From NCBI RefSeq assembly GCF_002940685.1, contig NZ_PNFP01000004.1, forward strand, positions 434,001 through 498,000: a stretch of 64,000 bases of DNA, in the 5' to 3' direction. A program made the translations under genes and the position numbers. Under the pieces are notes generated by a model. The model worked only from the letters and a program-made list of their open reading frames with translations, had not been told where the DNA came from and did not search any database. Positions 50,917-59,340 of the stretch are shown one piece after another (the first letter of the stretch is position 1; each line of letters begins with the position of its first letter). The DNA comes from Ensifer adhaerens. Its GTDB lineage: Bacteria; Pseudomonadota; Alphaproteobacteria; Rhizobiales; Rhizobiaceae.

Positions 50917-52959
50917 TCACTTCCCAGCGCCACCGAGCCCCTTCGCCAACCGCACCAGATTGACGAACTCAGCTCGATAGCCGAACGGGTCGGCGCCCTT
51001 GGCGGCTGATGCGAGATCGATGACTGTGTCATAGGAATAGTCGTCGAGCGCCGTCACGCCGGACAGCTTCTGTCCGAAGGCGGCGACGGCCACGGAGAAG
51101 CGCACGTCACCCGATGCCTGATCGAGCGACGGCACCGCATTGGCCTCGGTCACCGGCGTGGTGATCAGTTCGCTCCTGTCGCCGTCCGGCTTCTTGTAGC
51201 GGATCTTCAGGAAGGCGAGCTCGCCGCTATTTGCACCTGTCTCTGCCGCCGGTTTTTCCGCCTCCGCGTAGCGCAGGTCGTCGTTCAGCACCGCCGGGCT
51301 GCCCTTCGGCGTCACCTCGTAGATTGCCGTCACGCTGTGGCCGGAGCCGATGTCGCCGGCGTCCACCTTGTCGTTGTTGAAGTCCTCCCGCTTCAGCGCG
51401 CGGGTTTCATAGCCGATCAGGCGGTATTCGGCGATCGCGGCCGGGTTGAACTCCACCTGCAGCTTGACGTCCTTGGCGATCGCAAAGAGCGACGAGCCCG
51501 CCTCCTCGACCAGCGTCTTCTGCGCTTCGGCAAGCGTATCGATATAGGCGGCCGTGCCGTTGCCGTTCTGGGCGATCGTCTGCATCAGCGCATCGTTGTA
51601 ATTGCCGCGACCGAAGCCGAGAACGGAGAGGAAGATGCCGCTCTTGCGCTTCTCCTCGATCAGCCGCTTCAGGTCCTCGTCGCTCGACGGACCGACATTG
51701 AAGTCACCATCCGTCGCCAGCATGATGCGGTTGACCCCGCCCTTGACGAAGGCCTTCTCGGCAAGCCCGTAGGCCGCGTCGATGCCTTCGGCGCCGGCGG
51801 TCGAGCCGCCGGGCTGCAAGGTATCGATGGCTGCAAGGATCTTCGCCTTGTCTTTCACCGCTGTCGGCTCAAGCACCGTCCCGGCATTGCCGGCATAGGT
51901 GACGATCGAGACCGTATCCTCCGGCTTCAATTTCTCGACCAGCAGCCGGAAGGCGCCCTTCAGGAGTGGCAGCTTGTCGGGCTCGTCCATGGAGCCGGAA
52001 ACGTCGATCAGGAAGACGAGGTTCGCCTTCGGCGCTTCGGCCGGCACGACGTCGTAGCCCTTGATCGCCACATGCATCAGCCGCGTGCCGCCGTTCCAGG
52101 GGGTCGGCGTCACGGTCACAGTCGCCTTGAAGGGCTGGGCAGCGCTTTCCGGGCGCGGCCAGTCATAGGGGAAATAGTTGACCATCTCCTCGACCCTGAC
52201 TGCGTCGCGCTCCGGCATCTGCCCTTCCATCAGCGAGCGGCGCACGAAGGCGTAGGATGCCGTGTCGACGTCGACCGAGAAGGTCGAGACCGGATCGGTC
52301 GCAACGCTCTTCACCGGATTGGCGTCGGCCTTGCCGAAACGTTCGCGGTTTTCCGATGGCGCAGCGATCAGCTCCTCCTGGACCACGGGGGCCGGCAGGT
52401 ATGTCATCTGCGGCTGCGCACCGCCGACGGCCGAGAGCGGAGCGACGCTGTCGCGTGCAACACTGTTGGCCATCGCATCGGCCTGCGCAGCAGGGGCCGC
52501 AGCCTCGCTCTCGGCCTGTACGGTCGAGGGCGCCTCCACGGTTTTCGCTTCCTGCTGGCGGGCGCGTTCGTCGGCAGCCGCCTTCCTGGCAGCGACCTGG
52601 GGCTCTGGCTTCTGCCGTGCTTCTTCCTTGCTTATTTCCCCCTTCAGCGCGATCTCCTGCGCACACTCGCCGAAAGGCGCGCCGTCACGCGACAGCTCGA
52701 AGGTCAGGAAAGCGGCGGCGGGCACGACGAGAAGGGTTGCCAGTGCCGATCCGGCAAGCAGTTTCCGGTTCATGATGGGGCTCCATATCCGGTTGAAGAT
52801 GGAGCTTTGACGAACCGGGAATGACGATCCTTGGGTGGCACTCGAATTTTTCTCGGCCTCGTCGAAAGATTGCATGGCGGCTGCCAGCGCGCGGGCGCGC
52901 GCTTCGGCGGAAGCCTTCGGCGGGATCAGCCCGGAGAGCTTTTCGAAATCGTCGCGCAT
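50917..52959 (-). CDS. Membrane-anchored von Willebrand factor A (YfbK-like) protein
   Basis: 680 residues. A cytoplasmic N-terminal segment of about 75 residues (MRDDFEKLSGLIPPKAS...) precedes one membrane helix (about 80-98, LLAGSALATLLVVPAAAFL). An Ala/Glu/Gln-rich linker (about 120-190) leads to the YfbK-type N-terminal domain (DPVSTFSVDVDTASYAFVRR). The vWA domain has the MIDAS motif DVSGSMDEPDKLPLLKGAF with downstream metal residues in TDGDFNVG. A DUF3520-like C-terminus follows. Its ATG lies 2 bases after the ECF sigma stop, so the two are coupled; the cytoplasmic tail could act as an anti-sigma segment. Ends before a RIME-like repeat. Confidence 0.9.
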   Translation of the reverse strand: MRDDFEKLSGLIPPKASAEARARALAAAMQSFDEAEKNSSATQGSSFPVRQSSIFNRIWSPIMNRKLLAGSALATLLVVPAAAFLTFELSRDGAPFGECAQEIALKGEISKEEARQKPEPQVAARKAAADERARQQEAKTVEAPSTVQAESEAAAPAAQADAMANSVARDSVAPLSAVGGAQPQMTYLPAPVVQEELIAAPSENRERFGKADANPVKSVATDPVSTFSVDVDTASYAFVRRSLMEGQMPERDAVRVEEMVNYFPYDWPRPESAAQPFKATVTVTPTPWNGGTRLMHVAIKGYDVVPAEAPKANLVFLIDVSGSMDEPDKLPLLKGAFRLLVEKLKPEDTVSIVTYAGNAGTVLEPTAVKDKAKILAAIDTLQPGGSTAGAEGIDAAYGLAEKAFVKGGVNRIMLATDGDFNVGPSSDEDLKRLIEEKRKSGIFLSVLGFGRGNYNDALMQTIAQNGNGTAAYIDTLAEAQKTLVEEAGSSLFAIAKDVKLQVEFNPAAIAEYRLIGYETRALKREDFNNDKVDAGDIGSGHSVTAIYEVTPKGSPAVLNDDLRYAEAEKPAAETGANSGELAFLKIRYKKPDGDRSELITTPVTEANAVPSLDQASGDVRFSVAVAAFGQKLSGVTALDDYSYDTVIDLASAAKGADPFGYRAEFVNLVRLAKGLGGAGK

Positions 52960-52961
52960 GG

Positions 52962-53507
52962 TCACACTGCCTCCTTGCCCAGCAATGTCTTCAGGCGCTT
53001 GCGCGCCTCGTGCACATGCCAGGATATGGTTGCCTCCGAACAGCCGAGCACGTCGGCCGCAGCCTGATGGCTCAAGCCTTCGGCGTAGACGAGCAGCACC
53101 GCATCGCACTGTTTTTCCGGCAGCGCTCGCACCGCCGTCCACAGCGCCTCGCGCTGTTCTTCGTCCGGATCTTCAGGCGGTGCAACCGTCGCCTGCTCGC
53201 TGGCATAGGCCTGCATACGGCGATCGTCGCGCGTCTGCCGCCGCCTGTGGTCGCGCGCGGCATTCAGCGTCAGCGTATAGAGCCAGGTGCGAAACCGGCT
53301 GGTGCCGCGAAAGCCGCGGATCGCCGCGCCCAGCCGCAGGCAGACATCCTGGGCGATGTCGTCCGCATCCGACACGTTGCCGGACCAGCGCCAGGCGACC
53401 GCATGGACAAAATCATAGTGTCGTTCGACAAGCGCACCAAACGCCTGCCGGTCTCCACTTACCGCCTTTTCGACGAGTTCAGCGTCCAAATCCGTGCCCG
53501 CCCTCAC
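52962..53507 (-). CDS. ECF-type RNA polymerase sigma factor
   Basis: A 181-residue sigma-70-family factor with only regions 2 and 4. Region 2: ERHYDFVHAVAWRWSGNVSDADDIAQDVCLRL; region 4: LPEKQCDAVLLVYAEGLSHQAAADVLGCSEATISWHVHEARKRL (each read in pieces). It starts at GTG 53507 with AAGG upstream. The next gene encodes a membrane vWA protein 2 bases away, in the place usually taken by an anti-sigma factor. No classical anti-sigma gene or zinc-binding ZAS motif is seen nearby. Confidence 0.93.
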   Translation of the reverse strand: MRAGTDLDAELVEKAVSGDRQAFGALVERHYDFVHAVAWRWSGNVSDADDIAQDVCLRLGAAIRGFRGTSRFRTWLYTLTLNAARDHRRRQTRDDRRMQAYASEQATVAPPEDPDEEQREALWTAVRALPEKQCDAVLLVYAEGLSHQAAADVLGCSEATISWHVHEARKRLKTLLGKEAV

Positions 53508-53615
53508 CTCATTTGAACCTTAGACGTTGCAGGCCGATCATTCCTTGGGTGCAAGCGAAGATTTTTTTCCGGATGAGGAAAAGTGCGTGCGCCCATATCC
53601 CGCGCCCATGGAAAG

Positions 53616-54365
53616 TCAGCGCGGAAACTGTCCGACGACGGCGATGATCGGGCCCATGGGAAACAGCCGATCGTGGCGGTTGATATCAGGCGCATAGACG
53701 CTCGAAATCGTGCCGTCGAGGAAGAGCGCATTGGGACAATCGAGCGCATCACGGAACAGCGTCGCGAAGTCGTGGAAGCGCACCGGGCGCTTCGAGACGA
53801 CGAAGACCACCTCGCCCTCTGCCGTCACGCCGACACCGTTGCGGGTCTTGAAGCTGGTGCTGTCAGCCAGGAAGCGCGGATGCAGCTTGCCGTCGATGAC
53901 GAGCATCGGCCCGGATTGGGTGGCGTAACGCGGAGCGATCCTGGCATCGCGATAGGCGTCGGCCGCCATCACGCCCGCCTTGCCGTCCTCGACATAGAAC
54001 ACGCCGTTCGGCAGCAGGTGGAAATTGCCCCAGCCCGTATTGGTGTTGAGCGGCGCCTGCGCACGCCCCTCCTCGATATGCAGGCCGACCGGCGACAGGT
54101 CCTCGTGATACATGCCGCCATTCATGGCAAAGGCCATGTATTCGTCGCGATGGCGCAACTCCAGCGACAGCGCCCGGAACGAGCGGAACGGCACGCCCGC
54201 CTGGTCCTTGTTGTAGACGCGGATGTCGCTTGTCGCCGGATCGAAGCTGCAGGTCACATAGTCCTGCCCGAGATGACTGACATCGCGGCAGGCGCCGAGC
54301 GCCGGACCGGCAAGGCCCGCCGACAGGAAAGCACCGACGAGGAAGGGTTTTGGGAAAAGCGGCAT
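53616..54365 (-). CDS. Exported DUF2233 (phosphodiester glycosidase-like) protein
   Basis: A 249-residue protein with a signal peptide (MPLFPKPFLVGAFLSAGLAG, cleavage near ALG-AC) and a DUF2233/NAGPA-like domain: AFAMNGGMYHEDLSPVGLHI, FYVEDGKAGVMAADAYRD, ATQSGPMLVIDGKLHPRF and NALFLDGTISSVYAPD. Related proteins cleave N-acetylglucosamine-1-phosphodiesters; the bacterial substrate is not known. ATG 54365 is preferred to a codon 30 bases upstream because the signal peptide then starts properly. It lies on the same strand, 108 bases upstream of the sigma gene. Confidence 0.85.
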   Translation of the reverse strand: MPLFPKPFLVGAFLSAGLAGPALGACRDVSHLGQDYVTCSFDPATSDIRVYNKDQAGVPFRSFRALSLELRHRDEYMAFAMNGGMYHEDLSPVGLHIEEGRAQAPLNTNTGWGNFHLLPNGVFYVEDGKAGVMAADAYRDARIAPRYATQSGPMLVIDGKLHPRFLADSTSFKTRNGVGVTAEGEVVFVVSKRPVRFHDFATLFRDALDCPNALFLDGTISSVYAPDINRHDRLFPMGPIIAVVGQFPR

Positions 54366-54449
54366 GGCAAAAGGTCCAATCGAATCAGACGTCAAGCATG
54401 ACGCAGATTAAGGCGGTTCTGGCGCAGGATCGGAAGCGAAGCACTGCAA

Positions 54450-54695
54450 CCGCCATCGTCGCTGGACAAGTTCAGGTCGGAGTTCGCCGACGACTACGCC
54501 TGCGCCGATTGCTTGGCGAGGAAGAGGTGGAGAAACGGCTTCAATTGCCCCAAGTCCGCAGGCAACCGCGCCTGGCGGCTCCCCATTGGCTCCAAGATCA
54601 CAGGATCGCGGCGGAAATCGCCGGAGGTAGCAATGCGACCGCTTGATCTCCGCAACGCCGAGGTTGCGCGCGAGGGTCATTATCGGCCGGGCTAG
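54450..54695 (+). pseudogene. Degenerate IS1595-like transposase N-terminus
   Basis: A plus-strand frame of about 77 codons contains DKFRSEFADDYACADCLARK, then RWRNGFNCPKSAGNRAWRL. It resembles the 'F..eeaC..yL...RWP.GF.CP.Cg' zinc-ribbon start of IS1595-family transposases, but the second CxxC half is lost (CPKSAG) and the catalytic DDE part is missing. I see no inverted repeats or target duplication at its ends, so this is an old remnant. It accounts for most of the 331-base gap. Confidence 0.5.
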
Positions 54696-54696
54696 C

Positions 54697-55134
54697 CTAA
54701 ACGGGCGCTGCAGCGGAGCCTGACACTTGGCCGAACCTGTTGGAGTTCTTCGAGCCAGGGGTAACGATGATTGCAACATGGACCGCCAGCACCAAGATGC
54801 CCGTGAGAATGGTTGCGATCAGGGAGTCAACTGCCTCGAAATGGCCGTGGACCAAGTGAAGCAAAAAGACCGAAGGGGTCCACCAGCCGCTCTGATCGAA
54901 GTCATGCAGTCGCCTCACCATCAAGCACAGGCTGGCGATGATAGCCAGCACATAGGTTAGGGCGACCATTCCATGAATCACTGAAAGCGCTTGTCGATCT
55001 CCGACCATCGCCATCAGGCGAGTGAGCGCGGATACCGCGACCGCAGCGATAGCGACAACTGCCACGTTGAACAGGAAATAGCGAAGACGATTAAGCCTAC
55101 CCTGTAACGAGAATGTTTTGAGCATTGTACCCAT
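54697..55134 (-). CDS. DUF805 membrane protein
   Basis: A 145-residue inner-membrane protein with four helices. The DUF805 signature is present: FSLQGRLNRLRYFLFNVAVV at the start and LCLMVRRLHDFDQSGWW in the middle. Function unknown. ATG 55134 (MGTMLKTF) or 55125 are both possible. It ends two bases from the transposase remnant, which suggests the old insertion landed right behind the gene. Confidence 0.8.
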   Translation of the reverse strand: MGTMLKTFSLQGRLNRLRYFLFNVAVVAIAAVAVSALTRLMAMVGDRQALSVIHGMVALTYVLAIIASLCLMVRRLHDFDQSGWWTPSVFLLHLVHGHFEAVDSLIATILTGILVLAVHVAIIVTPGSKNSNRFGQVSGSAAAPV

Positions 55135-55180
55135 TGCAACTGATCGAGTGAGGACCGGATGGCTGAGGCCAGACCTGCCG

Positions 55181-55732
55181 CTAGCCAGCCGCCAGCAGCC
55201 CCATCGCCATGACGAGGCCGTAACATCCGGCGGCGGCTGCAAGTCCGAAAATCACGCAGAGACAGGCAAAGCCGCCGACGCCGGACAGCAGGTATGATTT
55301 GGGGTCGCGGTTGAGCACATCCTGCGACAGTGACAAAAGCAGCCGCTTTTCCCTGAGCGTCGTTGCCAGCTTTACCGCGTGGCGCCTGGCTTCCTTCTGC
55401 ACCAGACGAAAATTGCTGCCGATTGCCAGGAAGGTCAGAAACAGGCCGAGTGCGCTGACAGTGAGCGCGAACTTCCTGAGGATGTCGATCGCGCCAGGCA
55501 GAAGATCGCCGGCAAACACCGAACGATCGACCAGCGCGTCGAAGCCGGTGATGCAGGCGGCGATGACGGCCGCATGGCCGGCGCCGACCGCCAGCAGGCG
55601 TTTGTAGGCCTCGTTCAAAATCTGGCTGTTGGCCGCGTGAATGCTGTCAAGCCGAGAGATCTGCGCTTCCACATCCTCGCGCGACAGATGCGGAGGATAG
55701 TTGCTCACGGATACGACTGGGCTACCTCTCAT
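55181..55732 (-). CDS. Hypothetical membrane protein with coiled-coil-like N-terminus
   Basis: 183 residues, not recognised. A soluble N-terminal helix (LSREDVEAQISRLDSIHAAN) precedes three to four hydrophobic segments (about 47-70, 85-105, 150-180). A basic helix lies between the second and third (RLVQKEARRHAVKLATTLREK). It is 46 bases upstream of the DUF805 gene on the same strand and may be co-transcribed with it. Confidence 0.65.
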   Translation of the reverse strand: MRGSPVVSVSNYPPHLSREDVEAQISRLDSIHAANSQILNEAYKRLLAVGAGHAAVIAACITGFDALVDRSVFAGDLLPGAIDILRKFALTVSALGLFLTFLAIGSNFRLVQKEARRHAVKLATTLREKRLLLSLSQDVLNRDPKSYLLSGVGGFACLCVIFGLAAAAGCYGLVMAMGLLAAG

Positions 55733-55861
55733 ACGATGGACTCCAACGCCACGCCGTCCAGATCGTTATAAATTCGATAATATTACCTTTCCACGACACC
55801 TCCAATTTTAGTCATTTTGGAGATTTGCACCATATTTGCGCGCCAAGGTGGAGGAGGACAC

Positions 55862-56566
55862 TCAGAGTTCAAGCGCAGCCATATGGAAGCAAAGCTGTTC
55901 CGGCGGGTATCGGTGCGTGGCGCCGACCGGACAGGCGGCGCGCGAAAGACAGCCATGTGCGAGGCAACCTGCCCTGCCCGCATCCGTGCACAGATGGCCG
56001 CGACAGAGCCCGACATCGAAGCGTTCGCCGGCCAATGCTTCGGCCGGACAGGCTGACATGCAGGGTTTTGCCGAGCAGTTGTCGCAGGGATGTCCTGTCG
56101 CACGCTCGCCTGTTTCTCCAAGCGGCCTGTCGAACCCGAGCGCGCCGCGGTACCCATGCCAGAGCCCGTATCGCGGATGGATGAGGATGCCCAATGGCGA
56201 CGGCTTCAGGCCTTCCGCCCGCATCGCCCACTGCTGAAACGGCTGCCAGGGCGGGTCGGAAGGAAAATAGGCGGTCGCACCGCAGGCTGCCGCAACCGGT
56301 TCGATCGTCGCCTTCGACCATGTGTCGAGCGGATCGGTGCTCTTGCCTTCCGGCTCGGTCTCGCGCCACGCGCTGAACGGCTGCCACAGCGAACCGCCGA
56401 TATTGCCAATCAACACCACGCTTGCCGCCGGCCGGCCGTCACCGAGCAGCGGTGCCGCCTCGCCCGCTTCGAAATTCACGGTTCCGCGCAAAAAAAGTCC
56501 GTGCGGCGCGAGCGCCGCACGGATGATCTCGATCGTCTTGTCCGCAGTTGCGGAAGGCGCCGTCAT
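55862..56566 (-). CDS. Ferredoxin-like 4Fe-4S protein of the corrinoid methyltransferase module
   Basis: 234 residues. The C-terminal 70 residues carry two Cys clusters: CDNCSAKPCMSACP (CX2CX4CX3CP), and CRGHLC followed by AGCLAHGCLSRAACPVG. They are enough for two 4Fe-4S clusters. The N-terminal half (GSLWQPFSAWRETEPEGKST and related stretches) has no known fold that I recognise. Corrinoid proteins need reductive reactivation when Co(I) oxidises. With no RamA-type activase in the window, this protein is a candidate reductase or electron carrier for the MttB module. Its ATG overlaps the stop of a frame that continues from mttB. Confidence 0.75.
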   Translation of the reverse strand: MTAPSATADKTIEIIRAALAPHGLFLRGTVNFEAGEAAPLLGDGRPAASVVLIGNIGGSLWQPFSAWRETEPEGKSTDPLDTWSKATIEPVAAACGATAYFPSDPPWQPFQQWAMRAEGLKPSPLGILIHPRYGLWHGYRGALGFDRPLGETGERATGHPCDNCSAKPCMSACPAEALAGERFDVGLCRGHLCTDAGRAGCLAHGCLSRAACPVGATHRYPPEQLCFHMAALEL

Positions 56567-56673
56567 TTCGGTTTCGGCCCCTGGTGTTCGTAATGCGGGC
56601 GCCAGACCTCTTTCTGGATCATGTCGGCCACCTGCGCCGCGCCGCCTTGCTCCCTGGCTCGCTCGGGACCCTT
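56563..56673 (-). other. In-frame open extension after the mttB UGA
   Basis: Directly after the mttB TGA (56674-56676) the same frame stays open for 36 codons, KGPERAREQGGAAQVADM... to HYEHQGPKPK. It ends in TGA at 56563-56565, sharing the bases ATGA with the ferredoxin-like start. Such 4-base overlaps usually join translated genes. It could be read by UGA readthrough, or the part from ATG 56622 could be a 19-residue leader peptide with an AGGTGG ribosome site. Confidence 0.45.
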
Positions 56674-58248
56674 TCAGGTGAAAGCGTCCGGCATCGAATC
56701 CTTGCGGCTGGCGATAAAGGCCTTGAGCTTTTCGTCGATCTCCGGATCGAGGTAAGGCGCCTCGTAGTGCTCCAGCCAGCTGCGGCAGAGTGCATTGGCG
56801 CGCTGCTCGATGCGCTTTTCGCCTTCCACTTCCCACTGTTCGAAGGAATTGTTGTCAGCAAGCGGCGACCGGTAGAAGGCCGTCTGGAAATTGGCCTGGG
56901 TATGGGCGCAGCCGAGATAGTGGCTGCCCGGGCCGACTTCGCGGATCGCGTCGAGCGCCTGGGCGTTTTCCGAGAGGTCCACGCCTTCGGCCATCTTCTG
57001 CATCATGCCGAGCTGGTCCTGGTCGATCATGAACTTCTCGTAGGACGAGACCAGGCCGCCTTCGAGCCAGCCGGCCGCATGCAGCACGAAGTTGGTGCCG
57101 GCAAGAAGCGTCATGTTGATCGTATTGGCCGACTCGTGCGCTGCCTGCGCGTCCGGCACCTTGGAGCCGCAGAGCGAACCGCCGGTGCGGAAGGGAAGCT
57201 TCAGGCGACGGGCAAGCTGGGCGGCGCCATAGGAGACCAGCGACGGCTCCGGCGTGCCGAAGGTCGGGGCGCCCGACTGCATCGAGATCGAGGCGGCAAA
57301 GGTGCCGAACAGAACCGGCGCGCCCTTGCGGATCAGCTGGGTGAAGGAGGCGCCTGCAAGCACTTCGGCCAGAATCTGCGTCAAGGTGCCCGCAACCGTC
57401 ACCGGGCTCATGGCGCCGGAGAGAATGAAGGGCGACAGCACGCAGGCCTGGTTGTGGCGGGCATAGACCTTGAGCGCGCCGACCATGGTCTCGTCGAAGA
57501 CCATCGGCGAGTTGGCGTTGATGAGGTTGAGCGTCACGCAGTTGTTTTCGACGAACTCGTCGCCAAAGACGATCTTCGCCATGGCGATCGTGTCTTCCGC
57601 GCGCTCCGGTGCGGTCACCGAGCCCATGAAGGGTTTGTCGGAATATTTGATATGGCTGTAGACCATATCGAGGTGGCGCTTGTTGACGGGGATGTCGACC
57701 GGCTCGCAGACCGTGCCGCCGGACGAATGCATCGACGGCGCCATATAGGCGAGCTTCACGAAATTGCGGAAATCCTCGATCGTCGCATAGCGGCGATTGC
57801 CTTCCAGATCGCGCACGAAGGGCGGGCCGTAGACCGGGGCAAAGATCGTCGCCTTGCCGCCGACCTGGGCGCTGCGCTCCGGATTGCGGGCATGCCAGGT
57901 AAATTCCGATGGCGCCGTCTTCAGCAGTTCGCGGCAGAGTCCCTTAGGGAAATGCACGCGCTGGCCGCGCACGTCGGCACCCGCCTGCTTCCACAATTCA
58001 AGCGCCTCGGCATCGTCACGGAATTCGATGCCGATTTCCTCCAGGATCGTATCGGCGTTGCGCTCGATCAGCTGCAGGCCTTCCTCGTCGAGGACTTCGT
58101 ATTCGCGAATCTCGCGCTGGATATAGGGCAGAGACGGCCCCGGGCCGCCGCCGGTGCGCGATGCGCGCCTTGCCGCTGCTCCCCGGCCCTCGCCGCGTGC
58201 GCGGCGACCGCCGCCCTCAACCGCGCCCTGATCTGTCACGTCGCTCAT
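56674..58248 (-). CDS. MttB-family corrinoid methyltransferase (non-pyrrolysine)
   Basis: A 524-residue TIM-barrel methyltransferase of the trimethylamine:corrinoid (MttB) superfamily. Family stretches include IEFRDDAEALELWKQAGADV, SMHSSGGTVCEPVDIPVNKR, GTLTQILAEVLAGASFTQLI and NFVLHAAGWLEGGLVSSYEK. The frame has no internal TAG, so it is not a pyrrolysine enzyme. Characterised non-Pyl relatives (MtgB and others) demethylate glycine betaine, proline betaine, carnitine or similar quaternary amines, and such a substrate is likely. A Gly/Arg-rich N-terminus (about 10-40) is unusual. ATG 58248 follows GGAAAGAG. It is divergent from the corrinoid protein gene. Confidence 0.92.
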   Translation of the reverse strand: MSDVTDQGAVEGGGRRARGEGRGAAARRASRTGGGPGPSLPYIQREIREYEVLDEEGLQLIERNADTILEEIGIEFRDDAEALELWKQAGADVRGQRVHFPKGLCRELLKTAPSEFTWHARNPERSAQVGGKATIFAPVYGPPFVRDLEGNRRYATIEDFRNFVKLAYMAPSMHSSGGTVCEPVDIPVNKRHLDMVYSHIKYSDKPFMGSVTAPERAEDTIAMAKIVFGDEFVENNCVTLNLINANSPMVFDETMVGALKVYARHNQACVLSPFILSGAMSPVTVAGTLTQILAEVLAGASFTQLIRKGAPVLFGTFAASISMQSGAPTFGTPEPSLVSYGAAQLARRLKLPFRTGGSLCGSKVPDAQAAHESANTINMTLLAGTNFVLHAAGWLEGGLVSSYEKFMIDQDQLGMMQKMAEGVDLSENAQALDAIREVGPGSHYLGCAHTQANFQTAFYRSPLADNNSFEQWEVEGEKRIEQRANALCRSWLEHYEAPYLDPEIDEKLKAFIASRKDSMPDAFT

Positions 58249-58414
58249 TCGCTCTTTCCTCTCCCGCGCATCACTTTTTGCGCCTTCAAGCATCATTTGA
58301 CCTTAATGCTACCAAGCATCGGGGGCCTTGCGGGTCTCAATGCGCCAAGGCATGGCGCAACTCGAACACTACCGAGAAGCGACCACGGGACGACAAAAAC
58401 CGCGTGGCGCGAAT

Positions 58415-58436
58415 ATATTGTTTTTGTTAACAATAT
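58415..58436. promoter_or_regulatory. Inverted repeat in the divergent mttB / corrinoid protein promoter region
   Basis: ATATTGTT (58415-58422) and AACAATAT (58429-58436) with a 6-base spacer, in an AT-rich island inside a GC-rich 336-base gap. It is 167 bases from the mttB start and 149 from the corrinoid-protein start, a good position for an operator that controls both. No regulator gene is adjacent. The remaining gap holds nothing else I recognise. Confidence 0.6.
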
Positions 58437-58584
58437 GCAGGGGCCAAAAGAAGCCGCCCCGCCGTCGCTTTTTGTCATATGCGACGTCGCTTTCGAAAAC
58501 AGATTTTTAGCTGTCGACCGCTATGGATGAATGGACGCGTCCGAAAATTTCGCGCGACCGTGCCAGGAACCGAGGAACCCCAAT

Positions 58585-59280
58585 ATGGCAGACGATGAAA
58601 TCATTCTCGAGGACCTTTCCGACGAAGAACTCGTGCAGCAGATGCACGACGACCTCTATGACGGCCTGAAGGAGGAAATCGAGGACGGCACCAACATCCT
58701 GCTCAAGCGCGGCTGGACGCCTTACGACGTGCTGACCCAGGCGCTGGTCGAAGGCATGCGCATCGTCGGCATCGACTTCCGCGACGGCATCCTGTTCGTG
58801 CCGGAAGTGCTTTTGTCGGCCAACGCCATGAAGGCCGGCATGACGATCCTGCGCCCGCTGCTCGCCGAAACCGGCGCGCCGAAGCTTGGCAAGATGGTGA
58901 TCGGCACCGTCAAGGGCGACATTCACGACATCGGCAAGAACCTCGTCGGCATGATGATGGAAGGTGCGGGCTTCGACGTCGTCGACCTCGGTATCAACAA
59001 CCCGGTCGAGAACTACCTCGAAGCGATCGAGCGCGAGCAGCCGGATATTCTCGGCATGTCGGCGCTTTTGACCACCACCATGCCCTACATGAAGGTCGTG
59101 ATCGACACGATGAAGGAAAAGGGCATGCGCGATGACTACGTCGTTCTCGTCGGCGGCGCGCCGCTCAACGAGGAATTCGGCAAGGCCGTCGGCGCCGACG
59201 CCTATTGCCGCGATGCGGCGATCGCCGTTGAAACCGCCAAGGACTTCATGAAGCGCAAGCACAACCGCCTGGCCGGCTGA
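58585..59280 (+). CDS. Corrinoid-binding methyltransferase protein (MttC/MtbC-like)
   Basis: A 231-residue protein with the B12-binding N-terminal helical cap (about 10-95, FVPEVLLSANAMKAGMTILR) and a Rossmann corrinoid domain. The cobalt-ligand motif is DIHDIGKNLVG with His114; later blocks are LGMSALLTTTMPYMKVVID and VVLVGGAPLNEEFG. It carries the methyl group between MttB and an acceptor methyltransferase (MtrH-like), which is not in the window. GAGGAA precedes ATG 58585. A hairpin terminator follows. Confidence 0.94.
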   Translation: MADDEIILEDLSDEELVQQMHDDLYDGLKEEIEDGTNILLKRGWTPYDVLTQALVEGMRIVGIDFRDGILFVPEVLLSANAMKAGMTILRPLLAETGAPKLGKMVIGTVKGDIHDIGKNLVGMMMEGAGFDVVDLGINNPVENYLEAIEREQPDILGMSALLTTTMPYMKVVIDTMKEKGMRDDYVVLVGGAPLNEEFGKAVGADAYCRDAAIAVETAKDFMKRKHNRLAG

Positions 59281-59303
59281 GCTTCGGATCGTCCGAACTG
59301 AAC

Positions 59304-59340
59304 AAGCCGGCCGCGTGGGTGAAATCCGCGGCCGGCTTTC
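59304..59340 (+). terminator. Hairpin terminator after the corrinoid protein gene
   Basis: AAGCCGGCCGCG (59304-59315) and CGCGGCCGGCTT (59327-59338) form a 12-bp perfect stem, followed by a short TTC tail. It lies 24 bases after the stop codon. Confidence 0.72.

Noticed and set aside
53510-53560. Autoregulated ECF promoter upstream of the sigma gene
   Set aside because: GGAAT and CGTC motifs occur on the minus strand but are only 13 bases apart, shorter than the roughly 16-17 usual for ECF promoters.
54408-54779. A minus-strand 123-codon protein across the IS remnant
   Set aside because: It overlaps the 3' end of the DUF805 gene, has no ribosome site and an Arg/Pro-rich composition; the plus-strand zinc-ribbon frame explains the region better.
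56563-56676. Selenocysteine at the mttB UGA
   Set aside because: The bases after UGA form no obvious bacterial SECIS hairpin with a conserved bulge, and no family member known to me has Sec there. Readthrough or a coupling peptide is simpler.
56674-58248. Pyrrolysine-containing MttB
   Set aside because: The frame has no internal TAG and no pylTSBCD genes are in the window, so it belongs to the non-Pyl branch.
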